DNA of 64,000 nucleotides from the NCBI RefSeq assembly GCF_010894405.1, contig NZ_JAAIYA010000017.1:1-64000 (forward strand), in the 5' to 3' direction. Position 1 is the stretch's first letter, and every line of letters begins with the position of its first letter. The DNA comes from Pyxidicoccus caerfyrddinensis (GTDB lineage: Bacteria > Myxococcota > Myxococcia > Myxococcales > Myxococcaceae). The notes beneath the pieces are model-generated. The model had not been told where the DNA came from and searched no databases. It saw only the letters and a program-made list of their open reading frames with translations. The position numbers were made by a program, and so were the translations under genes. Positions 16,724-25,325 of this stretch are shown piece by piece.

Positions 16724-16879
16724 TCACCGATGGCCCGCGTCGTCGGACGACCCGGGAGGGGGTGGGGGCCGCCCCTCCCGCTTCTTGAAGCCCCACGAGG
16801 AGCTCCACATGCCCGGCCCCGTGAAGAGCACCGTGACGAGGGTCATCACCGCGGCACCGATGAGGATTTCCACCAGCAT
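16724..16879 (-). CDS. Small single-span membrane protein
   Basis: A 51-residue protein from ATG 16879 with one hydrophobic helix (MLVEILIGAAVMTLVTVLFT) and a proline-rich polar tail (GRPPPPPGSSDDAGHR). The start is preceded by aagggagcgggtgtggac, a reasonable ribosome-binding site. It lies upstream of the ABC exporter gene on the same strand, 128 bp before it, so the two could be cotranscribed. No family is recognised. Short ORFs are uncertain at this GC content; the amphipathic arrangement and binding site are why I keep it. Nothing else is seen in 16880-17138. Confidence 0.5.
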   Translation of the reverse strand: MLVEILIGAAVMTLVTVLFTGPGMWSSSWGFKKREGRPPPPPGSSDDAGHR

Positions 16880-17138
16880 GTCCACACCCGCTCCCTTGTG
16901 GCGATGACCCGCGTCGCGCGCTGCGAAGGACTCCCCGACCCCGCTCCACCCACCGGACGCCTGGAAGCCCACCGTGCAGGCAGCCTCCGGACGGCCGGCC
17001 ATCCGTCATGCCGCAACGCTCTCCCGAGCGCAACGCGCCTCCGGATGGAAGCCCTCCATTGAACCTAACGTCTCCACGAAGCGCGGGGCATGACGGTGCC
17101 GGGCGCTCCACGTCTGCGGTGCTAGGCTTCCCGCCCCC

Positions 17139-18131
17139 ATGTCCCTCCTCCTTGCTGGCGAGCCGCTCGCGCCGGGCCGCCCCCTCCGCCCCACCCTCCG
17201 CCGTGCGGCCACGCTGCTGGGGCTCGCCCTCTGCCTGCCAGGCTGCCAGGGGCGGGAGTCACCCCGTGCGGACGACGTCTGCCCCACCGGGGACTGTGGG
17301 ACGCCCATCGTCGCCGAGAACCACCTGCGCATCGCCGCCTTCAACGTGCACCGCCTCTTCGACACGGTGTGCGACTCCGGCGCGTGCGGCGGCGCCAACT
17401 ACGAGGCCCTCCCCACGTCCGACGCCTTCGGCTCCCAGGCCGACCGGCTCGCCCAGGGCATCTCCCGGCTCGAGGCGGACGTGGTGCTGCTCGGCGAGGT
17501 GGAGACGCAGGCCTCACTGGACGCGCTCGAGACGCGGCTCCCCGAGTTCGGCCATGCGGTGCTGGGGGAGATCAACACCCCGGCCTCCGTGGACGTGGCC
17601 GTCCTCTCCGCCTGGCCCATCCTCCTGACGCGCGGACACCGGGAGCAGGACCTCCCCCTTCCGGGCGGCGGGACGACCCGCTTCGCGCGCGAGCTGCTGG
17701 AGGTGCACCTGGACACGCCGGGCGGGCGGACGATTGTCTTCGCCGCGCACTTCCGCTCGAAGGTGAGTGACGACCCCGCGCGCCGGCTCGCCGAGGCGGA
17801 GGCGGCCCACGACATCATCGTCGCCACGGCGCGCGAGTTCCCCGACGCCCTCGTGGTGCTCGGCGGAGACCTCAACGACGTGCCCGGCTCGCCGCCGCTC
17901 GCGGCACTTGAGGACGGCGGGGAGTTGCTCCGCGTCTCCAGCGACCGCCCGGACACCGAGACATGGACGTACGCGTACTTCGGTGACTACCAGGCCATCG
18001 ACCACCTCTACCTCGCCCGGGGCGGAGGCGCGTACGTGCCCGGCTCATTCCGGGCCGCGCGCGAGGCACGGGGTGGCTACGGCGGCTCGGACCATGCCGC
18101 GGTGTACGCGGACTTCCTGACGGCCCCCTGA
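17139..18131 (+). CDS. Lipoprotein of the endonuclease/exonuclease/phosphatase fold
   Basis: A 330-residue protein with a lipobox (LCLPGC, Cys at about 36), so a predicted outer-membrane or periplasmic lipoprotein. The mature part has the endonuclease/exonuclease/phosphatase pattern: RIAAFNVHRLFD near the start, VVLLGEVET with the catalytic Glu, VFAAHFRSK, then LGGDLNDVPGSPPL with the Asp-Asn pair, and YGGSDHAAVYADF with the terminal SDH motif. The fold covers nucleases, phosphodiesterases and lipid phosphatases; which one this is cannot be told. The stretch DTVCDSGACGG carries two cysteines that may form a disulfide. The gene converges on yceI with 5 bp between stops. Confidence 0.85.
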   Translation: MSLLLAGEPLAPGRPLRPTLRRAATLLGLALCLPGCQGRESPRADDVCPTGDCGTPIVAENHLRIAAFNVHRLFDTVCDSGACGGANYEALPTSDAFGSQADRLAQGISRLEADVVLLGEVETQASLDALETRLPEFGHAVLGEINTPASVDVAVLSAWPILLTRGHREQDLPLPGGGTTRFARELLEVHLDTPGGRTIVFAAHFRSKVSDDPARRLAEAEAAHDIIVATAREFPDALVVLGGDLNDVPGSPPLAALEDGGELLRVSSDRPDTETWTYAYFGDYQAIDHLYLARGGGAYVPGSFRAAREARGGYGGSDHAAVYADFLTAP

Positions 18132-18136
18132 GCCGC

Positions 18137-18676
18137 TCAGGCCGGGGCGGGCACGGCCTGGATGTCCAGCTCGACGTCCACCTTCTCGCCCACGAGCCAG
18201 CCGCCGTTGTCGAGCGACTTGTTCCAGCGGATGCCGTAGTCCGAGCGGCTGATGGTGGCGCGCGCGGTGTAGATGAGCCGCGTGTTGCCCCACGGGTCCC
18301 TGGACGTGGCGGTGTGGCGCGCCTCGAACACCACGGGATGGCTCACGTTGCGGATGGTCAACTCCCCCAGAAGCCGGAAGCCGGAGCCGCCGGTGGGCTC
18401 CACCTTCGTGCTCCGGAAGGTGAGCTTCGGCGCGTTCTCCGCGTCCAGGAAGTCCGCCGAGCGCAGGTGCGTGTCCCGCTCCGGAGACCCCGTGTAGATG
18501 CTGGCCGTGTCCGCGCTCACCTCCACCTCTCCTTGCGCGGGCTGCTCGGGGTCCACCTTCAGCGTGCCGGTGATGCGCTCGAAGCGGCCATGCACGCGTG
18601 CCACCACCATGTGGCGGGCGACGAACAGGAGGGAGGAGTGAGCCGGGTCGATGTTCCAGGTGGTCACAGCGGGCAT
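18137..18676 (-). CDS. YceI-family lipid-binding-type protein
   Basis: A 179-residue protein typical of the YceI fold (lipocalin-like barrel binding isoprenoid lipids). It opens with TWNIDPAHSSLLFVARHMVV, continues through RVHGRFERITGTL and DAENAPKLTFRSTKVEP, and ends with the IRWNKSLDNGGWLVGEKVDV block. There is no signal peptide, as in cytosolic members. The start at 18676 (MPAVTTWNID) agrees with family start positions. It converges on the lipoprotein gene. About 150 bp (18677-18829) separates it from the hybrid kinase; nothing is seen there. Confidence 0.9.
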   Translation of the reverse strand: MPAVTTWNIDPAHSSLLFVARHMVVARVHGRFERITGTLKVDPEQPAQGEVEVSADTASIYTGSPERDTHLRSADFLDAENAPKLTFRSTKVEPTGGSGFRLLGELTIRNVSHPVVFEARHTATSRDPWGNTRLIYTARATISRSDYGIRWNKSLDNGGWLVGEKVDVELDIQAVPAPA

Positions 18677-18829
18677 GGATGAAGGCTCGAAGAAGAGGGC
18701 TCTGGGGCCGTTGCGGGTGGCCTCATCCTAGGAACAATCCGGCACCCCGCCACTTGATGGCGCGAGGGCGATTGACGACCCGACGACGCTTCACACTGCG
18801 TGACGGCGGCCTTCACGGGCATCCGGTTT

Positions 18830-21800
18830 TCACGAGGCGTCTCGCGCCTCTTCAGAGGCGCGCGGCAGGCGGTCCGCGAGCAGTGGAAGCTCCACGGTGA
18901 AGGTGGCGCCCCGGCCCGGCTCGCTCACCACCGAGACGGTGCCGCCGTGGGCCAGCACCACCTGCCGGGCAATCCACAGTCCCAGGCCGAAGCCGCCGTA
19001 CCTGCGCGCGGACACCGCCCGCTCGAAGCGGCCGAAGATGCGCTCGGTGTCCGCCGCGGCGATGCCGATGCCGTCGTCCTTGACGGTGATGCGCGCCAGC
19101 GCGCCGGCACGCTCCACGCGCACCTCGATGGGCGTGCCCGCGCCATACTTGATGGCGTTCTGCAGGAGGTTCGTCACCACCTGGTCCATGCGCAGCCGGT
19201 CGAAGCGGCCCGGCAGCGGCGCCTCCAGGTGCAGCGTGAGCGTGGAGGCCGCGGCGTCTACCTCGTCGCGCACCCGCGCCACCGCGTCCGCCACCAGCGC
19301 GCTCAGGTCTCCGTCGTCCAGGGTGAGCGACAGCCGCCCCGACGTGATTTGCGACACGTCCAGCAGGTTCTCCACCAGCGCCGACAGCCGGCTCACCTGC
19401 CGCCCCGCGGAGAGGATGCGGTCCCCCACGTGCGTGCGCGCCTCCGGGCTCAGGTTGCGCTCGATGAGCTCCAGCTGCAGCCGGAAGGCGGTGAGCGGCG
19501 TCTTCAGCTCGTGGCTGGCCACCGAGAGGAAGTCGTCGCGCGCCCGGACAGCCTCGCGCAGGTGCGACTCCGTCACCTCGCGCCGCGTGACTTCGCCGCG
19601 CATCCGCGCCAGCTCCAGCGCCGAGCGCGTGCGCGCCACCAGCTCGCGCGCGGAGAAGGGCTTGACGAGGTAGTCGTCCGCGCCCGCCTCCAGCCCCTCC
19701 ACGCTCGCCTCCTCGCCGGCGCGCGCGGACAACATGATGACTGGGAGCGAGCGCGTGCGCGGCTCCTCGCGCAGCGCCTTGAGCAGCCCGAAGCCGCCCA
19801 GCCGGGGCATCATCACGTCCGTCAGCACCAGGTCGAAGGGCCCCTGCCGGGCAATGGCCTCCAGCGCCGCCTCGCCGTCCTCCGCCGTGACGACGTCGAA
19901 CACCGTGCCGAGCACGCGCGAGAGGTACACGCGCAGGTCCGCGTTGTCGTCCACCGCCAGCACGCGCCCGCGCCGCGCTTCGCCGGACGGGACTTCGGTG
20001 CGTGGCTCCGCGCGCGCGGCCCCGCCTTCTCCCCGGTCCGGCAGCCAGCGCAGGGCCTCCTCCACGAAGGCCCCCGCGCCGGTGGCCGTCGACTTCTGGG
20101 AGCGCGCGCCGTGGACGCGGTCGGCTCGAAGGTGGGCGTGCCCCAGGGGCAGCGCCACCGTGAAGGTGGTGCCATGTCCCTCGCGGCTGTCCACGCGCAC
20201 GTCGCCGCCGTGCAGCCGGGCCAGCTCACGCACCAGCGACAGGCCAATGCCGCTGCCCTCGTGGGAGCGGCTGCGCGCGCCCTTCACGCGGAAGAAGCGG
20301 TCGAACAGGTGCGGCAGGTCCGCGGCGGGAATGCCGGTGCCCGTGTCCTCCACCGTCAGCAGGACTTGCCCACCCTCCTCGCGCAGGCGCACGGTGATGC
20401 CGCCCTCGAAGGTGAACTTCAGTGCGTTGGACAGGAGGTTGAGGACGACCTTCTCCCAGAGCTCCCGGTCTACGTAAACGGGCTCGGAGACGGGCTCGGC
20501 CAGGGGCGGGCAGTCCACCGTCAGCACCAGCCCGGCGCGCTCCACGGCGGAGCGGAAGCCGCTGGCCAGGTCCGCGGTGAGCGTCGCCAGGTCCACGGGC
20601 TCGAAGCTCGCCTCCAGGCGGCCCGCCTCCAGGCGCGAGAAGTCCAGCAGCGTGTTGACCAGCCTGAGCAGCCGCAGGGCATTGCGGTGCACCAGCTCCA
20701 ACTCCCGACGCTCCGTCTCACCCAGGCGCCGCGACGCGAGCAGCTCCTCCACGGGCCCCAGCATCAGCGTGAGCGGCGTGCGGAACTCGTGCGAGACGTT
20801 GCTGAAGAACGCCGTCTTCACCCGGTCCAGCTCCGCCAGCGCCTCGGCGCGCTTGCGCTCCTCCTCGTAGGCGCGCGCGTTGCGCAGCGCCACCGAGACC
20901 TGCCCCGCCACCAGCTCGAAGTACGCGCGGTAGTCCTCATCGAGCGCGCGGTTGGGGCTCGCCCCGGCCACGAGGACACCCAGCGGCGCCCCCTGCCCTT
21001 CCGAGGCCAGCGGCAGCACCAGCGCCGAGCGCACCGCGTCCCCCCAGGGGCCCCCCGTGACGGTGACGCGGCGATCGACATCCTCCACCCGCACCGTCTC
21101 GCCCGCGGCGGCCCTGGCGAGCGGCCAGGGCGCATCGCCGTCCGCCGAGAGGTCCACGGTGGCGGGACTGGCGTCGCCACCTTCCGGAAGCCCGAAGGCG
21201 CCGTGGAGGTGAAGCCGCGAGCCATCCGCCGAGCGCAGGTAGAGCAGCGCGAAGGGCACCTCCAGCGGATGTCCGGCGATGGCCGTCGCCAGGTCCCCGC
21301 ACGTCCGCTCGAGGCCGCGAAGCTCCCCGGTCCTGGCGGCGAGGTCCCTGAGCAACCGCAGGCGCCGCTCCGCGATGACCTGCTGCGTGACTTCCGTGCA
21401 CACCGCGAGCATGCCCACCACCGCGCCCGAGTCGTCCTCCGCGGGGGCATGCGACACGTCGAAGTAGGACTCCTCGCGGTAGCCCGAGCGCTCCAGCAGG
21501 AGCAGCAACGCCGGCAGCCAGCTGGCGACGCCCGTCTCCATCACCTGCCAGATGACCGGCCCGAGCGTGCCCCAGGCCTCCGCCAGCGTGACGCGGATGT
21601 CGATGCCGAGCGCCGCCGGGTGCTTGTCGCCGATGAGCCGCGAGTAGCCGTCGTTGTAGAACTGGGTGAGCTGAGGGCCCCACGTGAGAATCATGGGGAA
21701 GCGCGAGGCCAGCATCGTCTTGACGAGCACCTTGAGGCTGTGCGGCCACGTCTCCGGTGGCCCCACCGGCGTCGACGCCCAGTCCCGCGCGCGGATGAGC

Positions 21801-21907
21801 TCGCGCAGCTCGCTGGGGCCACCCAGGGCCTCCAGCCATGCGTCCCGAGCGGGGCGCGTCGCCGCGTCCTCGGGCTGGAACTTGTCGCGCCTGGATTGCT
21901 CGGCCAT
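18830..21907 (-). CDS. Double-transmitter hybrid histidine kinase
   Basis: A 1025-residue soluble protein with this order: a PAS-like domain (residues ~20-160, ending in a VCTEVTQ strand), a GAF-like region (~175-340), HisKA with FFSNVSHEFRTPL (His near 375), HATPase_c, a receiver (VLAVDDNADL, phospho-acceptor Asp in DLVLTDVMMPRLGG, ~640-750), then a second HisKA with FLSVASHELKTPL and a second HATPase_c ending in GGFGLGLWIARQV. Phosphate can pass from either transmitter to the internal receiver. Myxobacteria have many such hybrids. Transcribed away from the ATP-grasp gene across 412 bp. No cognate output gene is adjacent. Confidence 0.95.
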   Translation of the reverse strand: MAEQSRRDKFQPEDAATRPARDAWLEALGGPSELRELIRARDWASTPVGPPETWPHSLKVLVKTMLASRFPMILTWGPQLTQFYNDGYSRLIGDKHPAALGIDIRVTLAEAWGTLGPVIWQVMETGVASWLPALLLLLERSGYREESYFDVSHAPAEDDSGAVVGMLAVCTEVTQQVIAERRLRLLRDLAARTGELRGLERTCGDLATAIAGHPLEVPFALLYLRSADGSRLHLHGAFGLPEGGDASPATVDLSADGDAPWPLARAAAGETVRVEDVDRRVTVTGGPWGDAVRSALVLPLASEGQGAPLGVLVAGASPNRALDEDYRAYFELVAGQVSVALRNARAYEEERKRAEALAELDRVKTAFFSNVSHEFRTPLTLMLGPVEELLASRRLGETERRELELVHRNALRLLRLVNTLLDFSRLEAGRLEASFEPVDLATLTADLASGFRSAVERAGLVLTVDCPPLAEPVSEPVYVDRELWEKVVLNLLSNALKFTFEGGITVRLREEGGQVLLTVEDTGTGIPAADLPHLFDRFFRVKGARSRSHEGSGIGLSLVRELARLHGGDVRVDSREGHGTTFTVALPLGHAHLRADRVHGARSQKSTATGAGAFVEEALRWLPDRGEGGAARAEPRTEVPSGEARRGRVLAVDDNADLRVYLSRVLGTVFDVVTAEDGEAALEAIARQGPFDLVLTDVMMPRLGGFGLLKALREEPRTRSLPVIMLSARAGEEASVEGLEAGADDYLVKPFSARELVARTRSALELARMRGEVTRREVTESHLREAVRARDDFLSVASHELKTPLTAFRLQLELIERNLSPEARTHVGDRILSAGRQVSRLSALVENLLDVSQITSGRLSLTLDDGDLSALVADAVARVRDEVDAAASTLTLHLEAPLPGRFDRLRMDQVVTNLLQNAIKYGAGTPIEVRVERAGALARITVKDDGIGIAAADTERIFGRFERAVSARRYGGFGLGLWIARQVVLAHGGTVSVVSEPGRGATFTVELPLLADRLPRASEEARDAS

Positions 21908-22319
21908 CGCCCTCGGACTCCTCCTGTGACTGCGCTGACTCCGGTGCCCTGGCCCGGAGAGAACCGGGCCTACACACGCTCACCCACTCGAGGGCTTATC
22001 GGTAACCACTCCCGGCCAGGGCTGCCCTCCAGATGGGCGTCAGGCCGCGTACTCCGTGGAGCGGAATGAAAAGAGGTGTCATGTGCCTGACGCCCGGGGA
22101 TGTCCACCCAGAAGCACCGGTGGGGCAGGCAAGGCACCAGGCCTCCGTCCGCGCCCTCAGGTTGACGCCGCGTGGGGGCCTGAATTCCCCGCGAAAGTAC
22201 CGGAAGGTCTCCACCGTCGGACACCAGCTCAGGAATCACGGGCCGACTTCGTCGCTCACTCGCCTCATCCCCGGGGCCATCGTGGCTTCCGGGCGCTCCC
22301 TTGCCTCAAGCTTCCTCCC
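21908..22319. other. Intergenic region, no gene supported
   Basis: A 412-bp gap between the divergent hybrid kinase and ATP-grasp genes. It holds an 11-bp perfect inverted repeat and short open frames in several phases without family resemblance. Promoters for both genes must lie here, but I cannot place a core promoter by eye. Confidence 0.6.
22035..22095. promoter_or_regulatory. 11-bp inverted repeat with 39-nt spacer
   Basis: gggcgtcaggc at 22035-22045 is the exact reverse complement of gcctgacgccc at 22085-22095, with 39 nt between. Its position between two divergent genes suggests a regulatory element or an RNA hairpin in the leader of the ATP-grasp gene. It could also be the remnant ends of a small element. 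The function is unknown. Confidence 0.4.
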
Positions 22320-23144
22320 ATGCGCCCCACCATCGCGGTCATCAACGGCGAGCAGTACTGGCAGAGCTACTTCCCGGACTGTGAGGTCATCTCGCAACGG
22401 CTTCAGGATGCGTCCTGGGTGCTGCGCGACGGCGAGCTGTGGTGCATCAGCCGCGAGGCGGGCACGCGGATTGACGGCGTCTTCTGGCGCGTGGGCGCGA
22501 TTCGTCCGGACCCCCGGCACCGGACGGTGCTGGACGTGCTGCGCCTCAGCGGCGTGCCCTGCGTCAACCCGGCGTCGACGCTGGCCCGCTGCCAGGACCG
22601 ACTGTCCATGCTCGCCGAGCTGCGCGGAGCGGGGCTGCCCGTCATCCACTTCGACGTGGCGCTGGGCGACGACATGGTCCGCCGCATCGCACGCCCCGCG
22701 CCCTTCGTCGTCAAGGTGGGCAACCACCACGGCGGCTACGGCAAGGCGCTGGTCCGCAGCGAGGACGAGTGGTTCGAGGTCGCCGACCTGCTCTTCGCCG
22801 CCAATGACTATGCCGTCGTCGAGCCGTACATCGACTACCGGCGCGACGTGCGCTGTCTGGCGATTCGGGACCGCTTCTGGGCCATGTCGCGCGCGGGCGC
22901 GGGGTGGAAGGCCAACGTGCAGACGCGCAAGCACCAGGTCATCGACCCGCCGGAGGAGCTGGTCGGGTACACGCGGCGCGCCCGGGAGCACCTGGGCGCG
23001 GACATCGTGGCGCTCGACTTCCTGGAGACCCAGGGGGGCGACTACATCCTGCTCGAGTGCAACGACACGCCGGGACTGTCTGGCTTCCCGGAAGCACTCC
23101 GGGAGGAGCTGGCGGAGTGCCTGCGCGAGCGGATGCGCCGCTGA
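22320..23144 (+). CDS. Synapsin-like ATP-grasp protein
   Basis: A 274-residue ATP-grasp protein starting at ATG 22320. The nucleotide-binding lobe reads FVVKVGNHHGGYGKALV (residues ~130-146), then YAVVEPYIDYRRDVRCLAI, a segment RAGAGWKANV and an acidic strand ILLECNDTPG (metal-binding Glu and Asn). This sequence order, VVK.G..H.G.GK followed by EP.ID...DVR and a W-K-N segment, follows the ATP-binding core of synapsins closely, more so than RimK, though both belong to one superfamily. The reaction would be ATP-dependent ligation of an acid to an amine; substrates are unknown. It is the only plus-strand gene between two minus-strand blocks. Confidence 0.75.
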   Translation: MRPTIAVINGEQYWQSYFPDCEVISQRLQDASWVLRDGELWCISREAGTRIDGVFWRVGAIRPDPRHRTVLDVLRLSGVPCVNPASTLARCQDRLSMLAELRGAGLPVIHFDVALGDDMVRRIARPAPFVVKVGNHHGGYGKALVRSEDEWFEVADLLFAANDYAVVEPYIDYRRDVRCLAIRDRFWAMSRAGAGWKANVQTRKHQVIDPPEELVGYTRRAREHLGADIVALDFLETQGGDYILLECNDTPGLSGFPEALREELAECLRERMRR

Positions 23145-23162
23145 GTCGGCGGGCCGCTCCGG

Positions 23163-23927
23163 CTATGCGGCGAGGAAGCCGCCGTCGACGGGCAGCGGCA
23201 CGCCGGTGACGAAGCCAGCGCCGTCCGAGCACAGCCAGAGCACGGCGCTGGCCATCTCGTCCTCGGTGGCCATCCGCCCCATCGGGTGCTCGGCGACGAG
23301 CGCCCGGACGAGGTCGGGCACGTACGTCTCCGCCTGACGCATGGTGGACGTCCGGGTGGCTCCGGCGCAGAGGGCATTCACGCGGATGCCGCGCGTCGCG
23401 TACTCGAGCGCCACCGACTTCGTCATGCCCACCACCGCGTGCTTCGAGGCCACGTAGGCGTGATGCGCGGCCCGTCCGGCGAGGCCGTAGATGGAGCTGA
23501 TGTTGACGATGGCCCCCCCGCCGGTGGCGAGCATCGCCGGGATTTCATGGCGCATGGCCAACCAGACGCCCCGGGCATTGCTGGCCATGACGTCGTCCCA
23601 CACGTCCTGGTCCGTGCTCTCCAGCGGGGCCATGTCACCGCCATGCCCCGCGCTGTTGACCGCGAAGTCGAGCCGGCCGAAGTGCATCACTGTGCCTTCC
23701 ACCGCGCGTGCCACGGAGGCGCCTTCGCGCACGTCGGTGGGGAGGTAGATGACGCGTGCGCCCTCGGCTTCCAGGGCCGCGCGGGCCTCGCGTCCCTTCT
23801 CCTCACCCCGTGCGGCGAGCACGACGCTGGCGCCCGCCCTGGCGAAGGCTCGCGCCGAGGCGAGGCCGATTCCAGAGGTGCCACCGATGATGAGTGCGAC
23901 GCGTCCGGTGAAGTCGTGGCGAGTCAT
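23163..23927 (-). CDS. SDR-family oxidoreductase
   Basis: A 254-residue classical short-chain dehydrogenase/reductase. Cofactor loop GGTSGIG (residues ~16-22), NSAGHGG for the NNAG motif, catalytic Ser in IVNISSIYG, and YVASKHA for the YxxxK pair; the C-terminal PLPVDGGFLAA closing strand is intact. An Arg after the second strand (AARGEEKG) suggests NADPH preference. Its start overlaps the stop of the TetR gene by 4 nt, so it is the regulated partner in a two-gene operon. The substrate is unknown. Confidence 0.95.
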   Translation of the reverse strand: MTRHDFTGRVALIIGGTSGIGLASARAFARAGASVVLAARGEEKGREARAALEAEGARVIYLPTDVREGASVARAVEGTVMHFGRLDFAVNSAGHGGDMAPLESTDQDVWDDVMASNARGVWLAMRHEIPAMLATGGGAIVNISSIYGLAGRAAHHAYVASKHAVVGMTKSVALEYATRGIRVNALCAGATRTSTMRQAETYVPDLVRALVAEHPMGRMATEDEMASAVLWLCSDGAGFVTGVPLPVDGGFLAA

Positions 23928-24592
23928 CGTGATTTCCTTTCCGAGCCCAGCCCGTTGCGGATGAAGAGGACCGCCTGACGGGAGAGGGCCCGCCGGCGTT
24001 TGAGGTTGAGTCGCTTGCGCAGGGAGTCCGAGGCGAGGACCTCGTGGAGCTCGGCGCCGAGCTCCTGGAGGATCACGTCCGTCAGGCCGGGACCGATGAC
24101 GGTGGCGACGAAGCGGGTGGCGATGTCGAGGTCGGAGGCCTGGAGGGCACCAGCGCGGGCACCCTCCTCCAGGACGCCACGGAGCTCCACGATGCCAGCC
24201 TCGCAGATGGCCTTGTAGAGGCCGCGGACCTCCGCCACCGCCGTCGGCGTGGCTGCGGCCGCGGAGAGCCGGGCGAGACGTGGGTGCTCGACGAGGAAGG
24301 CCATGCCTCGCTCGATGAAGGTCTCGAGGCGGGCCCAGAAGTCGCCCTCCGGCGGCGCCGCGCCGATGAACTCACGCTTGCGGCGCGGAGCCTCGTCGGT
24401 GAGGAGCCAACGGTACAGGTCGAGCTTGTCCTCGAAGTACTGGTAGACGCTGCCCTTGGGGATGCTCGCGCGGCGCGCAATCTGCGAGAGCGAGGCCTCG
24501 GCGTAGCTCCGGTCGGAGAACTCGACGATGGCCTCGTTCACGAGGCGGTCCCTGCGCTCGTCGGGGAGGTTGAAGAAAGTGGAAGTTGGCAT
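23924..24592 (-). CDS. TetR-family transcriptional regulator
   Basis: A 222-residue TetR-type repressor. The N-terminal DNA-binding domain reads LVNEAIVEFSDRSYAEASLS, then QIARRASIPKGSVYQYFEDK with the canonical HTH, followed by an all-helical ligand-binding domain (~residues 75-210). The family binds palindromic operators and releases them on ligand binding. The next gene (SDR) overlaps by 4 nt and is its likely target. A perfect 28-bp palindrome ends 2 bp upstream of the start codon, the expected place for autorepression. The start ATG at 24592 is the only one fitting the domain. Confidence 0.95.
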   Translation of the reverse strand: MPTSTFFNLPDERRDRLVNEAIVEFSDRSYAEASLSQIARRASIPKGSVYQYFEDKLDLYRWLLTDEAPRRKREFIGAAPPEGDFWARLETFIERGMAFLVEHPRLARLSAAAATPTAVAEVRGLYKAICEAGIVELRGVLEEGARAGALQASDLDIATRFVATVIGPGLTDVILQELGAELHEVLASDSLRKRLNLKRRRALSRQAVLFIRNGLGSERKSR

Positions 24593-24594
24593 GC

Positions 24595-24622
24595 GACCGG
24601 TCGGTCATATGACCGACCGGTC
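24595..24622. promoter_or_regulatory. Perfect 28-bp palindrome, likely TetR operator
   Basis: gaccggtcggtcatatgaccg continued to gaccggtc at 24622 is a perfect palindrome with two GACCGGTC-type half-repeats on each arm; the dyad centre is the catatg at 24606-24611. It lies directly upstream of the tetR start and would cover its ribosome-binding region or promoter, so bound repressor would block the tetR-SDR operon. The match of a TetR family gene with such a palindrome is strong circumstantial evidence. Confidence 0.85.
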
Positions 24623-24671
24623 ACATTGGCAAGAGTCCTTTTTCGCGCCGCCCCGGGGCCCGGCGCCACCA

Positions 24672-25172
24672 CTACTCCGCGAGGAACCGCCTCATCGCAT
24701 CCGGCATCCAGCGGAACACCGTCTTCTCCCGGGAGATGGCGCCGATGCGCCCGTAGAAGGCGCGCGCGGACGCGTTCTCCGGCCGCATCTCCCAGCGCAC
24801 GGGCAACTCCTCCGCGGTGCCGACCTCCGCCAGGTGCCGCATCAGCGCGCGTCCCAACCCCGCGCCGCGCACGCTCTCGCGCACGTACAGGTCATCCAGC
24901 CGGAGCACCCTCGAGTTCGCCCAGGTCATGAAGTCCACGGTGTACGTCGCGAAGCCCACCGCACCCTCTGGCCCCTCCACCAGCGCCGCCCGGAGCAGCG
25001 GCGGCGTGGCCCCCAGCGCCTCTCGCAGCCGGGGCTCCGTGGCGAGCATGAACTGCGCGCTCTCCTCGTGCGCGGCGAACTCCCGCAGCAGTGCCAGGAG
25101 CACCGGCGCGTCCGCCTCGGTGGCGACGCGGACCCGGTACGTGGTGGGTTGGGTCAATTTCTCGGGGGACAT
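24672..25172 (-). CDS. GNAT-family N-acetyltransferase
   Basis: A 166-residue GNAT protein: opening strand YRVRVATEADAPVLLALLRE, central strands GAVGFATYTVDF and LRLDDLYVRESVRGAGLGRAL (motif A, acetyl-CoA pyrophosphate loop R.G.G), then ENASARAFYGRIG (motif B). The aromatic and acidic residues fit a diamine acetyltransferase-like subgroup. ATG 25172 is preceded by gcgaggaac, a good ribosome-binding site; in-frame codons upstream to 25895 look non-coding. Same strand as tetR but separated from it by the operator-bearing gap. The substrate is unknown. Confidence 0.85.
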   Translation of the reverse strand: MSPEKLTQPTTYRVRVATEADAPVLLALLREFAAHEESAQFMLATEPRLREALGATPPLLRAALVEGPEGAVGFATYTVDFMTWANSRVLRLDDLYVRESVRGAGLGRALMRHLAEVGTAEELPVRWEMRPENASARAFYGRIGAISREKTVFRWMPDAMRRFLAE

Positions 25173-25325
25173 GTTCCTCGCATCCCACGCGGTTGTCATT
25201 TTGCCAAGTCGCTGCATGCGGGTGATTCTGTCGCCCACGGTCAGGCCGGAGGGGGCACCGTACCGTGTCGTGCGCTCCTCGTCCGCGCTGCCGCCGCGCC
25301 GTCCCATCCCGGAGCCACGACCCGC

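Noticed and set aside
18800..22069. 1089-codon plus-strand open frame opposite the hybrid kinase
   Set aside because: The minus strand has full kinase and receiver motifs; this frame has none.
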